From Nitrosopumilales archaeon (GTDB taxonomy: Archaea > Thermoproteota > Nitrososphaeria > Nitrososphaerales > Nitrososphaeraceae): DNA of 14,109 nucleotides. Below the pieces are notes generated by a model. That model worked only from the letters and a program-made list of their open reading frames with translations. It made no database searches and was not told the origin of the DNA. Of this stretch, positions 1 to 7,469 are shown one piece after another (within the stretch, counting starts at the first letter, position 1; each line of letters opens with the position of its first letter). The position numbers and the translations under genes are program-made. The DNA is taken from positions 1 through 14,109 of the forward strand of contig WJXE01000022.1 of assembly GCA_009665115.1 (NCBI GenBank), written 5' to 3'.

Positions 1-154
1 GGTTTACACTGTTCACTTCATCAAATCTGACTGCATCAATTAGTATCTTATCCATTGTAGAGCCGAGAAGAGCAAGGGTGAGCACCATAGTCGAAAAGAC
101 CACAAGCAGCATATTTATTGATCTTCTAATTAAGAAAAAATGGAACCTAGTCAA
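1..154 (-). CDS. ABC transporter permease, DppB-like, N-terminal fragment
   Basis: The open frame runs from a TTG at 154-152 to the left edge without a stop (51 codons visible). The translation has a short basic N-terminus ending in an Arg-Arg pair, then a long hydrophobic segment (about residues 15-33), then a charged stretch beginning MDKIL. This is the usual N-terminus of an inner-membrane permease of the dipeptide/oligopeptide/nickel (DppB/OppB) ABC family: a cytoplasmic basic patch and a first membrane helix before the large extracytoplasmic loop. The start lies 6 nt after the stop of the substrate-binding protein gene on the same strand, as expected in an uptake operon. TTG is chosen because a stop codon (TGA) lies two codons upstream in frame and the next ATG would remove the Arg-Arg patch. 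Family assignment rests on these few residues and on context. Confidence 0.72.
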   Translation of the reverse strand, partial: MTRFHFFLIRRSINMLLVVFSTMVLTLALLGSTMDKILIDAVRFDEVNSVN

Positions 155-160
155 GTGTCA

Positions 161-2575
161 TCATCCTTTGAAACGAGAGAAATTCTCCATTAATACTGTA
201 GAATAAATATCCGGTTTAAATGCCTCCCTGCTATTTGCAAATATTTTCAAAGTGTTAGGGCCAACAGACAGTTTTGAAGTATCGTTTTCCCGTAATATGA
301 TATTGTAAGTACCTAATTTGTTATCCGCAGAGGCAGGCTTTGCTACTCCTTGAACAACTACCTTGTTATCTTTATTCGATATGAAGTAGTTAACGATTGT
401 ATCGTTGCTAGGCTTTCCGCCTACATTCACAGTTAGGCTGACAACAACAGGTTGTTGCCCAATCGATATAAACTGTGGAGCGTTGATACTTTGAAGTGTT
501 GCAAGTTTCGGATTTTCAAACGAAGACCAATACCCTTGGGAAAAGGGATAGGATGGATCTCTAAATGCCTTTATGATAATTATTCCACCTGCAGGATTAT
601 AGCTATCTAGGTAGAACGGGCCATTTCCGATAACTGCATTCTTGTGATTTGTGATCCAGTTTATGCTGGCATCATATCTCTTCGTTGCATTGCCCACGCT
701 TACAATTCCCTTAAGAGCAGCCGGAACATAACCTTCATCCTTCATTTTCTGGAGTTCTTCTTTTATCATTTCAGCGTGTGTTGGAATCAGCAACGATAGC
801 CAATCAACATTTTTCGCTGTAGCTTCTCCACTCGAATAAGCAAGCTTACCTGAAGTTACAAGTCTCTCGGTTGCTGCAGTTATTTCCCATGGCTCAGCCG
901 GCCAAATTGTTGCTGCGTCGGCGATTTCCTTTTTGTCATAGTGCCACATGTTAATATAAGACTCCATTTCGCCATTTGCAATGAATCTCAAGCCTTTGAT
1001 CAGTGGAAGTGCTGCCTGCGCTTGAGATGTGAATTCTGGATCAATCGTAAGATCGCCTTTTCCTGTATTGGTTCCCCATTGGAAGAGGAAGTATTGCGTA
1101 TAAAGCAAATCTGATTTGTCCATCGAAATCCCATTGTGCCAATTCGAATAGAGAATTTTATAGGTGACTTTACTCATTGATGATGCGTTTTGGCCCACAG
1201 ATTTCCAATGCTGCGAATAAGGATCCCAAATCTGGGCATCAGGGGGAACCTTAAGCTTCCCTGTAGGACCCTTCGTAGAGACGTCTATCCAATGCTCTCG
1301 CATTGGAATCACTTCGCCTGTATAGGGATTTCTAAAGGTAGCACTGTCAGATATAGCAGAATAGATCTGTGTGCAATACACATCTTTACAACCCTCTACA
1401 TTATTCCAGGCCCCTTGGTAAATCTGTTTGACACCGATGTCAAGAGTGTTGCTACTTTTCGGAGTCCTAGCGTTCATAAGTGAAAGTTTACTTGTGATTC
1501 CAGCGCCAAAATCGTTAATCAAACCTTTTATCGTGGAAGATGCAACAAACGGCTCCGTATTTTGTGTAATGAAGATTCTGACAGATTCGTCAATCCCGTC
1601 CCTGGTGGCATTTCGGAGTAGCTCATTTCTCTGTCCCTCAGATGTGAAATTAAAAAATTCTATTCTTTGTGTTAATTTATCTAGTGTCTCATTTCGATAA
1701 TTCCAGAATGCAGGGTTTTGAGCACCAGGCATGTTCCCGTAATATGGTGCGTACATCTGGGAGGCAACCACAGGGTTATATTTTACGAATGCAGATGTAC
1801 CAGCATAGGCTTCCGTATAAACCTGCCAAAGAAAGTCTTGAGGATTCGAGCCATATACAATCGGATTTGCCTTGTTCAAGTCTCCAAAATCCGTTTGTAC
1901 GTTAAAGCCTGCGCTCTGTAGCTCTGAAGCCACGAGCTCGCCCATGGATAGTCTCTGTGGATCATCGCTCCTGATCAGAATTTTAACCTTAATGGGATTT
2001 CCTTTAAAAAACCATTTTCCTCCCTGGTTTGTTGCTCCTGCCTTAGTAAGTGTATCAGAAATCAATTTTTGTGCGAACTGTGGGTTGTATCTGAAACCAA
2101 ATGACTCTATTGTATCTAAGACATTAAGATATTCAGGAGAATATACGCCGAATGGAGCAGCTAAGGGGGTACCATAGCCTCTTAATATTTCGTCAACAAC
2201 AAATTCGCGATCTACTAGGTAATTCATCGCAAAACGAACTTGTCTGAATTGGAAGGGGTTTATTGATTTATCATCTTTTGAAGGAGCTGGGTTCAGCAAG
2301 AGCCCAAAAGAGCCTGCGATTCTGTCATATACTTTCAAGTTAGGATCAGCCTTGACATCAGAAACCGTTTCTAGCGGGATCCTAAAAAAATAGGTATCTA
2401 AATTGCCGGATTTGATCTCTTGCAGTGCAACGTTATCATCCAGATATTGAATAAATCTCACCGTGTCCACGTACGCACTTTTTTTTGGCGACTGGGCATA
2501 AACCCCTATGTTTAAAAATACTCCAAATAATAACAGACCAATAACTGCAATGCTCCAAAGAAGCATAGTACGCAT
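161..2575 (-). CDS. ABC transporter substrate-binding protein, family 5 (peptide/nickel type)
   Basis: Predicted extracytoplasmic receptor that binds an oligopeptide, nickel chelate or similar solute and delivers it to the permease encoded just downstream. Residues 1-28 form a signal peptide (hydrophobic core LLWSIAVIGLLLFGVFL, then VYAQS); no lipobox cysteine is seen. The body resembles SBP_bac_5, but at 804 aa it is well above the 500-600 aa usual for the family. The extra length appears as a central insertion (about residues 370-480, with a possible disulfide pair GCKDVYC near 394-400) and a C-terminal beta-rich, Ig-like stretch from about 690. At least eight N-X-S/T sequons are present, consistent with a glycosylated surface protein. 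No C-terminal membrane helix is visible, so the uncleaved signal segment may act as anchor. ATG at 2575 is preferred; a second ATG lies three codons in. The substrate cannot be inferred. Confidence 0.87.
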   Translation of the reverse strand: MRTMLLWSIAVIGLLLFGVFLNIGVYAQSPKKSAYVDTVRFIQYLDDNVALQEIKSGNLDTYFFRIPLETVSDVKADPNLKVYDRIAGSFGLLLNPAPSKDDKSINPFQFRQVRFAMNYLVDREFVVDEILRGYGTPLAAPFGVYSPEYLNVLDTIESFGFRYNPQFAQKLISDTLTKAGATNQGGKWFFKGNPIKVKILIRSDDPQRLSMGELVASELQSAGFNVQTDFGDLNKANPIVYGSNPQDFLWQVYTEAYAGTSAFVKYNPVVASQMYAPYYGNMPGAQNPAFWNYRNETLDKLTQRIEFFNFTSEGQRNELLRNATRDGIDESVRIFITQNTEPFVASSTIKGLINDFGAGITSKLSLMNARTPKSSNTLDIGVKQIYQGAWNNVEGCKDVYCTQIYSAISDSATFRNPYTGEVIPMREHWIDVSTKGPTGKLKVPPDAQIWDPYSQHWKSVGQNASSMSKVTYKILYSNWHNGISMDKSDLLYTQYFLFQWGTNTGKGDLTIDPEFTSQAQAALPLIKGLRFIANGEMESYINMWHYDKKEIADAATIWPAEPWEITAATERLVTSGKLAYSSGEATAKNVDWLSLLIPTHAEMIKEELQKMKDEGYVPAALKGIVSVGNATKRYDASINWITNHKNAVIGNGPFYLDSYNPAGGIIIIKAFRDPSYPFSQGYWSSFENPKLATLQSINAPQFISIGQQPVVVSLTVNVGGKPSNDTIVNYFISNKDNKVVVQGVAKPASADNKLGTYNIILRENDTSKLSVGPNTLKIFANSREAFKPDIYSTVLMENFSRFKG

Positions 2576-2606
2576 AAATTAAGCCTTTATGCCATCGATA
2601 ATCTTG

Positions 2607-2936
2607 CTAAAGCTTGTGAAATTTAAAAAGCCCCGTCCTATTGATATCGAACCTAGGGTTGAGATATCTACTTGATAGGTATCTTGCTATATCTGCTGAG
2701 GCGAATGTGCTCAATCTGCTCTTGTTGTTAAATTTCGAAATCGGATCTGATAGATCGAGATGCTGATTCCTTTCCTCAATCATGACATCACAAAACATGC
2801 TTGCTGGATCACAAGTTGCTCGCAGGTCAGCTCCTTTTTTAGTCCATTCCAGTATGTCATAATTGGAGTGAACTGCTTTCTCCCACGACGGATCTTTTTC
2901 AATGACCCACCTGGGAATTCTCCCGACCGTTTGCAT
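2607..2936 (-). CDS. Unrecognised 109-aa protein upstream of the ABC operon
   Basis: I do not recognise a family. The product is soluble and charged, with no signal peptide or membrane segment. It contains two cysteines (in ATCDPASMFCD, about residues 42-49), an aromatic N-terminal part (PRWVIEKDPSWEK) and a basic, Phe-rich C-terminus. It is likely a real gene for two reasons. First, a near-perfect TATA box (2958-2967 on the minus strand) is centred 26-27 nt before its ATG, the spacing expected for a leaderless archaeal transcript. Second, its stop lies only 31 bp before the substrate-binding protein on the same strand, where no equally good separate promoter is seen. It may therefore be the first gene of the transporter operon. 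A plus-strand ORF overlaps it (2760-2954), but that one lacks comparable promoter support. Function unknown. Confidence 0.6.
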   Translation of the reverse strand: MQTVGRIPRWVIEKDPSWEKAVHSNYDILEWTKKGADLRATCDPASMFCDVMIEERNQHLDLSDPISKFNNKSRLSTFASADIARYLSSRYLNPRFDINRTGLFKFHKL

Positions 2937-2957
2937 CGTATTTCTGCATCATGATTC

Positions 2958-2967
2958 CTTAATTAAG
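2958..2967 (-). promoter_or_regulatory. TATA box for the 109-aa gene / ABC operon
   Basis: The palindrome CTTAATTAAG is centred about 26 nt upstream of the ATG at 2936. This places the transcription start on or next to the start codon, as in leaderless archaeal mRNAs. Confidence 0.55.
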
Positions 2968-3136
2968 ATTTGTATGTATGTCTTCATTGCTCCCTACCTG
3001 GATGGCGTTTATGGGATTTACATTATTTATTGATTATAAATCGTTATAACATCAATCTAAAGCTCACTTACTAAAAATCTCTCAATCCAAAGAACCATTA
3101 CGGTTACTTGATGGTAATCCATAAATAACAGAAAAA

Positions 3137-3150
3137 AATATATATATAAG
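3137..3150 (+). promoter_or_regulatory. TATA box for tfb
   Basis: This is an uninterrupted A/T run (AAATATATATATAAG). A transcription start about 26 nt downstream would fall near 3170, giving a leader of about 30 nt before the TTG start of tfb. That leader is almost entirely the 16-bp tandem repeat. Confidence 0.55.
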
Positions 3151-3167
3151 ATGTGTAGTTGTGGCGT

Positions 3168-3199
3168 TTTTACGGTGAAGAAATTTTACGGTGAAGAAA
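3168..3199 (+). repeat. Perfect 16-bp tandem duplication in the tfb leader
   Basis: TTTTACGGTGAAGAAA occurs twice head to tail (3168-3183 and 3184-3199), directly before the TTG start at 3201. The copies are identical, so the duplication is recent or constrained. Each copy carries a GTG, but in frames that differ from tfb and end after 10-11 codons. The predicted transcript starts near the first base of copy 1. Confidence 0.9.
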
Positions 3200-3200
3200 T

Positions 3201-4115
3201 TTGGTAAAGGATATTTCAGTATTTAGCGACCGATGTCCACGTTGTGGAAAGGGTCCGATGGTTACCGACAACTCTAGTGGGGAGATGTTTTGCGGCAACT
3301 GCGGGTTTGTAGTTACCGAGAGGATTGAGGAGATGGGCCCCGAATGGCGTGCCTTTTCGAAGGAAGAACACGAAGACAGGAGTCGCGCAGGAATTCCGAC
3401 ATCGCTTGCCATGCATGATATGGGTCTTGCGACCATCATAGGTCCAGTAGACAAAGATGCATCAGGAAAGCCATTGTCAGCATCGATGAAGAGTACGATT
3501 GAAAGATTAAGAACGTGGGATAGCAGGAGTCAGGTGCATGAGCCTGTCGACCGCAATTTTAGACAGGCATTTAGTGAGTTGGACAGATTAAAGGACAAAC
3601 TTGCTGTTGGTGATGCCGTGATTGAAAAGGCCGCGTATGTCTATAGGAAAGCGCTTGAGAAGGGACTTGTAAGAGGACGCTCCATCTCTGCTTTAGTGGC
3701 CGCCGCACTTTATGCTGCATGCCGTGACACTGAAACGCCCAGGACTTTAAAAGATATTGCTAATGCTAGTAATATCAAGAAAAAAGATGTTGCGCGTTGT
3801 TACAGGTTGCTTATTAGAGAACTGGACCTGAAGATGCCTGTAGTCGATCCGGTGAAGTGTGTCGCACGGATTGCTAGTAAAGCCGGTTTGTCTGAAAAGA
3901 CAAAACGTAAAGCTCTAGATATTCTAAAGAGAGCCGAAGAAGGTAAAATTTCGGCGGGCAAAGATCCAATGGGTCTAGCCGCTGCCGCCTTGTATGTAGC
4001 TTGCGTGATGAACGGTGAGAACAAGACACAGAAGGACGTGGCCGAAGCAGCTGGAGTAACAGAAGTCACCATCAGAAATCGGTATAAAGGCTTAAAACTG
4101 CACCTTAAACTCTAG
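3201..4115 (+). CDS. tfb: Transcription initiation factor TFB (TFIIB homologue)
   Basis: General transcription factor that bridges TBP at the TATA box/BRE and RNA polymerase. The 304-aa product has the full domain order: an N-terminal zinc ribbon with Cys12, Cys15, Cys31 and Cys34; a B-reader/linker region rich in acidic and Ser residues (about 45-105, with the typical GPEWRAF); then two cyclin folds (about 115-205 and 210-304). The second fold ends in a helix-turn-helix (about 275-296, TQKDVAEAAGVTEVTIRNRYK) that contacts the BRE. Length is normal for an archaeal TFB, with no missing zinc ligand. The start is TTG at 3201: an in-frame TGA lies three codons upstream, and the next ATG would delete part of the zinc ribbon. 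No Shine-Dalgarno sequence is obvious. Thaumarchaeota often carry several TFB paralogues, and the sequence does not show which this is. Confidence 0.95.
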   Translation: MVKDISVFSDRCPRCGKGPMVTDNSSGEMFCGNCGFVVTERIEEMGPEWRAFSKEEHEDRSRAGIPTSLAMHDMGLATIIGPVDKDASGKPLSASMKSTIERLRTWDSRSQVHEPVDRNFRQAFSELDRLKDKLAVGDAVIEKAAYVYRKALEKGLVRGRSISALVAAALYAACRDTETPRTLKDIANASNIKKKDVARCYRLLIRELDLKMPVVDPVKCVARIASKAGLSEKTKRKALDILKRAEEGKISAGKDPMGLAAAALYVACVMNGENKTQKDVAEAAGVTEVTIRNRYKGLKLHLKL

Positions 4116-4137
4116 GCATCAATTTAGGTCTTCCTTC

Positions 4138-4145
4138 CATTTTTA
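4138..4145 (+). terminator. T-rich tract after tfb
   Basis: A run of five T residues (4140-4144) follows the tfb stop by about 25 nt in the convergent gap with aIF1. Archaeal termination commonly uses such oligo-T tracts without a hairpin. Weak evidence. Confidence 0.3.
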
Positions 4146-4263
4146 CTCAACCAATCTATCTAATTGCCCAATAATCACCTACAAGTCCGAGCAGAGCAGG
4201 TTCGATGATCTGCCCTAACTTGGTTGCTCTTTCCTTGGGTTAGAAAGTTACTGTGAGGCTCGC

Positions 4264-4572
4264 CTATTGCACTTCTATAGCAGCGTCGTTAAAGCCAAGC
4301 TTTACCAAGTATCCCTTCACATCATCCCTATGATCACCTTGGAGCATAATGAAACCGTCTTTAGCGGTCCCGCCACAAGCAAATCTGCTCTTTAGTTCCT
4401 TAATGATGCGTTGAATATCACTCAATTTTGGATCAATCCCTTCGATCATGGTGGTCGTCTTAGAAAATCGCCTCGTTTCTAGGCGGACTACAACTCGAGT
4501 GTCTTCCTTATCCAGTTCACCACAAGCACACAGATCATCCGGCAAGCCACATTTCTTGCATATAACCGCCAT
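4264..4572 (-). CDS. sui1: Translation initiation factor aIF1 (SUI1 family)
   Basis: Binds the small ribosomal subunit near the P site and promotes accurate start-codon selection. The 102-aa product has the archaeal arrangement: a short N-terminal Cys cluster (Cys5, Cys8, Cys15, Cys17, in CKKCGLPDDLCAC) that may bind zinc, followed by the SUI1 fold from about residue 25. The family signature is clear in SRFACGGTAKDGFIMLQGDH (about 62-81). Full length, no anomaly. A TATA-like element (4601-4610, minus strand) sits about 33 nt before the ATG, implying a very short leader. It is convergent with tfb and divergent from the zinc-ribbon gene at 4732, so it is probably monocistronic. Confidence 0.95.
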   Translation of the reverse strand: MAVICKKCGLPDDLCACGELDKEDTRVVVRLETRRFSKTTTMIEGIDPKLSDIQRIIKELKSRFACGGTAKDGFIMLQGDHRDDVKGYLVKLGFNDAAIEVQ

Positions 4573-4600
4573 CTTTTAGTAAACTATCTTCCCAACTGTT

Positions 4601-4610
4601 CTTATTAAGC
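4601..4610 (-). promoter_or_regulatory. TATA box for aIF1
   Basis: On the minus strand GCTTAATAAG lies about 33 nt upstream of the aIF1 ATG, predicting a leader of only a few nucleotides. Confidence 0.45.
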
Positions 4611-4731
4611 CTTGCCCGCTCTCGTTTTAGCTTGAAACTAGCGTGCATAAGGGTTGTCGGTGTAACGTTAAGAAAGTCAATTAGATAAAGAATGCCTATA
4701 GCAAAAAAGATATTGCGCTAATGGGTATTAT

Positions 4732-5145
4732 ATGCCAACATCAATGGTTATTCGACATGATAACAAGCAGAATTCAGGTAAGCTAAAAGACGCAGCATCT
4801 TTGCTTTTGAAAGGGGGGACCCTTATTAAAGATCCTTGTCCCTCGTGCTCCGGGATCCAAGTCAGGTTCCAGAATGAGAATATTTGCATAAATGGCTGCA
4901 ATCCACAGGATATTGTCGGACAGCCCACTCTAACAGAATCAGCTGATAATAAAGGAAACTTGAACAGGAATACAAATAGAGGCCTAGCAAAGTCGATAAT
5001 TCAAGAAAAAATAATGATTCTAGTCCAACAACTCAGGGACGAGAATGATATCTCGGTGCAGAAGTTAAAAGCGGATCTCATTGAAATCTATCTAAGGATT
5101 CTGGAGAAGACTGCAGCTCTTGAAGACCCAAGATACCAAGGTTAA
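4732..5145 (+). CDS. Zinc-ribbon protein, Sjogren/scleroderma autoantigen 1 family
   Basis: A small archaeal protein resembling the Auto_anti-p27 (COG1645) family, whose molecular role is not established. Visible features of the 137-aa product: an N-terminal helix ending in LLLKGGTLIKDPCPSC (about 24-39), the typical entry to the first zinc knuckle (Cys36, Cys39); a second knuckle ICINGC (Cys52, Cys56) in which the cysteines are three rather than the usual two residues apart; a hydrophilic Asn-rich linker (about 65-82); and a long amphipathic helical C-terminus (about 85-130). ATG 4732 is used, but ATG 4744 is equally possible because neither has an obvious ribosome-binding site. TATA-like candidates lie at 4683-4690 and 4694-4701. 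It is divergent from aIF1. Confidence 0.8.
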   Translation: MPTSMVIRHDNKQNSGKLKDAASLLLKGGTLIKDPCPSCSGIQVRFQNENICINGCNPQDIVGQPTLTESADNKGNLNRNTNRGLAKSIIQEKIMILVQQLRDENDISVQKLKADLIEIYLRILEKTAALEDPRYQG

Positions 5146-5280
5146 TTAATTTTCTATCTTTAAAAAGACTAACGACAATAAGAATAAACCTGAAACTTCT
5201 ACGATCGGACTGAAGACATTTACGATGGACCATAATGACAAAAATACTTTACAGGCTAACCAATTAACCTAAACGGAATG

Positions 5281-5288
5281 TATTTAAA
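5281..5288 (+). promoter_or_regulatory. TATA box for Sec61-beta / DUF2070
   Basis: TATTTAAA is centred about 29 nt before the ATG at 5314 and would drive a near-leaderless transcript. It lies inside the longer reading frame that opens at 5278, which argues against the upstream ATG. Confidence 0.6.
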
Positions 5289-5313
5289 GCAGACTATCGA
5301 CACTCTGGGTTAC

Positions 5314-5481
5314 ATGAGCAAGAAAAAGAACGCTCCTCTGCCAGCTTCAAGTGCAGGATTGTTGAGGTTCTTTGAAGATGAGACCAAAGGAGTTAAGATA
5401 AAGCCTGAGATCGTTCTCGGTGTCACAGGTGGGCTCATCGGCATATCTATCTTGATAAGGATTTTGTTTCCGGTTGGCTGA
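5314..5481 (+). CDS. secG: Preprotein translocase subunit Sec61-beta
   Basis: Small tail-anchored subunit of the archaeal SecY/SecE/Sec61-beta channel for protein export and membrane insertion. The 55-aa product has the family layout: a basic, Ala/Pro/Ser-rich cytoplasmic N-terminus (MSKKKNAPLPASSAGLLRFF), an acidic-basic segment (EDETKGVKIKP), then one membrane helix (about residues 33-53) reaching the C-terminus. The frame is open back to an ATG at 5278, but I choose the internal ATG at 5314. The shorter product matches the usual family length and N-terminus, and a TATA box at 5281-5288 would put the upstream ATG outside the transcript. The stop is 3 bp before the DUF2070 gene, so the two are almost certainly cotranscribed. 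Confidence 0.9.
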   Translation: MSKKKNAPLPASSAGLLRFFEDETKGVKIKPEIVLGVTGGLIGISILIRILFPVG

Positions 5482-5484
5482 CGT

Positions 5485-7254
5485 ATGCGTACGTCAGATT
5501 CGAACAGCGTATCTGTTATCCATAGAAGATGGTCTTTTACTAGATTAAATCCCTCATCGTACAAGATATCATATCTCATCTCACTGCTCGGAATAGCTGT
5601 TGTTATTGTTTTGTCTTATACCAATATATTTAAGACAGACCTATCAATGCTAGCGCTCCATCTACCTCTCGGTCTAGCCGCAATGACAGGTTCAGTCTTT
5701 CTGGATTTTTATGTCCTGCGGGGAAGGTCACTCAATAAAATCACAAAGGTTTTTCATGTTTCTGCATTCGCGTCTCTGCTTTGGGCCCTAACCATAATTC
5801 TCGGAATAGTTTTTCACACATTACTTTCAAAGACAACAAGTCCCACTAGTTATGTAGTTGAGGGAATGCTACTAGCAGTTGGTATGCGCATCGGGATTTT
5901 CGTGTCTGTATTCGGTACGGGCATCCCTAGATCTATCCTTTCTGCATTCATTCAACCCGTCCTTCTAATGTTGGCCTTTGTGCCTTTAGGTTTCTATCAA
6001 TCTATCCTGTCTATGACCCCAGGATTTGCTTATGGTTCAATTTTCATAATCCTAGCTCTGGCCTGGGCTCGGTTGGCTGATAAGGCCGGAAGCCCCTCTG
6101 TCAACAGCACATTTACTGTCTTACAAGCATTTCTGGCTGCCTGGACAGAAAATAGCTCGGACAGAATGGAAGAGATTGCTGAGGCTCGATCTCATAAGGA
6201 AAAGGTGCTTACATATATTGCAAAGTTCAAATCGCCAAGTGCTCAGGTATCTATTATTCTTCCAGACTTGCATCCCGGTCCGTTCAAACCGATAGGGGGT
6301 AGTAACTTGCCGTATCTTCTCTTTTCAGAATACTCGAGAAATGCCTTGATTCTCCACGGTGTGTCTAATCATTCACGAAATATCCCCTCCAAGTCAGAAG
6401 TCGATAACTATATTCGAACCCTTTCTCACGCAACGGTTTCAGAAAGGTGCGAAACAGGCACTATTCCGTTCCAGACTAAGATTGGAAGAAGCACAGCAAC
6501 TGGAATTATTTTTGGCGACACCGCCATAGTTATTCTCTCCATGGCACCTGTGGGAATGGAAGATGTGCCTGAAAGCATACGACTAGCCTTAGAAGAATAT
6601 TCTTTCCATCTCGGCCTGAAGCATATTCTTGTGGTTGACAGTCATAACGCAATGGGAGAAGAGCTGAAAAAATCAGATTGTGAGAGTCTATTGTCAGCAG
6701 GAGAAATCTGCTTGAAAGAATTGATTAATGCTCCCAGATATGGATTCAAAGTAGGATATGCCAGCTTGGATGATATTTCCTGCAACACGACGGGGCTAAC
6801 GGAAGAACTAGGACAATCAGGACTCGCAACTATTGTCTTTGAGGTAGCTGGCAATCAATATGTCATTGGATGGGCTGATTCGAATAACATGGATAATAGT
6901 CTACGAGATAATATCATTAACAAGTTGTCTCGGAATGGAATTCAAACACTCGAACTCTGTACTTCAGATACACATTCTACTTCTGGAAAGAGGACGCGGC
7001 AAGGATACTACGCCCTCGGCAAGACAAGCAACCATGATGATATTACAGAAATTTATCTTCAGCTGTCAAAAAAGTCTATTGAGAAAGCCGCGTCGGCGAG
7101 CTTTGAGTTGTTATCCTCGGTATCGATGATCAAAGTAATGGGTAATCGACAATTCGATGATTACGCATTTGCTCTTAACAGATCTATGAATATAACCAAA
7201 ATTTTCCTTGCTATTACTTCTGCCGTGTTTTTTGCAACGTTAATTTTGTCCTAA
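5485..7254 (+). CDS. DUF2070 family multi-spanning membrane protein
   Basis: The 589-aa protein resembles the archaeal DUF2070 family; its activity is unknown. About six hydrophobic segments occupy residues 27-200 (near 28-48, 53-78, 91-113, 123-146, 151-171, 180-198). A soluble domain of about 350 residues follows, and one membrane helix closes the protein (about 570-589). The soluble domain has conserved-looking polar motifs: HPGPF at 263-267, GGSNLP at 271-276, HGVSNH at 291-296 and DSHNAMG at 385-391. The His/Asp residues suggest a metal-binding or hydrolytic site, but this is inference. ATG 5485 follows the Sec61-beta stop by 3 bp, so the two are probably coexpressed, and a link with membrane-protein or envelope processing is conceivable. 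Length and topology appear intact. Confidence 0.85.
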   Translation: MRTSDSNSVSVIHRRWSFTRLNPSSYKISYLISLLGIAVVIVLSYTNIFKTDLSMLALHLPLGLAAMTGSVFLDFYVLRGRSLNKITKVFHVSAFASLLWALTIILGIVFHTLLSKTTSPTSYVVEGMLLAVGMRIGIFVSVFGTGIPRSILSAFIQPVLLMLAFVPLGFYQSILSMTPGFAYGSIFIILALAWARLADKAGSPSVNSTFTVLQAFLAAWTENSSDRMEEIAEARSHKEKVLTYIAKFKSPSAQVSIILPDLHPGPFKPIGGSNLPYLLFSEYSRNALILHGVSNHSRNIPSKSEVDNYIRTLSHATVSERCETGTIPFQTKIGRSTATGIIFGDTAIVILSMAPVGMEDVPESIRLALEEYSFHLGLKHILVVDSHNAMGEELKKSDCESLLSAGEICLKELINAPRYGFKVGYASLDDISCNTTGLTEELGQSGLATIVFEVAGNQYVIGWADSNNMDNSLRDNIINKLSRNGIQTLELCTSDTHSTSGKRTRQGYYALGKTSNHDDITEIYLQLSKKSIEKAASASFELLSSVSMIKVMGNRQFDDYAFALNRSMNITKIFLAITSAVFFATLILS

Positions 7255-7257
7255 TCC

Positions 7258-7265
7258 TCTTTTTA
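7258..7265 (+). terminator. T-rich tract after DUF2070
   Basis: Five consecutive T residues (7260-7264) follow the DUF2070 stop by 5 nt, just before the convergent tRNA gene. A plausible oligo-T terminator; weak evidence. Confidence 0.3.
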
Positions 7266-7272
7266 GGTATAA

Positions 7273-7347
7273 TGGATGGGGAGAGATTTGAACTCTCGGT
7301 CACCTGTGTGTGAGACAGGTATCATAACCAGGCTAGACCACCCATCC
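7273..7347 (-). tRNA. trnV: tRNA-Val (anticodon CAC)
   Basis: On the minus strand the sequence folds as a cloverleaf. The acceptor stem GGATGGG (7347-7341) pairs perfectly with CCCATCC (7280-7274). The anticodon stem CCTGT/ACAGG closes the loop CTCACAC, giving anticodon CAC (valine, GUG codons). The T arm GAGAG/CTCTC closes loop TTCAAAT. The D stem has a G-T pair and one T-T mismatch at its inner end, which is common. The discriminator base is A and CCA is not encoded. No intron is seen in the anticodon loop. The gene is convergent with DUF2070, with its 3' end 18 bp from that stop. Confidence 0.95.
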
Positions 7348-7469
7348 AGCTACTTCTGGAATTTACGCTCCTCACAAATCAACCATGAAACAATATGTGG
7401 GTATTAATATCTTGAGACCGTGTTCGCAGTACCATGTCCATTAATAGGTACTTAAGAAAATGCTAAGGT

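Noticed and set aside
1190..2177. Several plus-strand frames of 67-101 codons
   Set aside because: They lie entirely opposite the substrate-binding protein gene, overlap each other in different frames and have no recognisable protein features.
2760..2954. Plus-strand 64-aa frame opposite the 109-aa gene
   Set aside because: No promoter or family resemblance; the minus-strand gene has a well-placed TATA box and operon context.
4190..4225. GGTTCGATGATCTGCC, resembling a tRNA T-arm or C box
   Set aside because: No acceptor or anticodon stem can be drawn around it on either strand and no D box follows.
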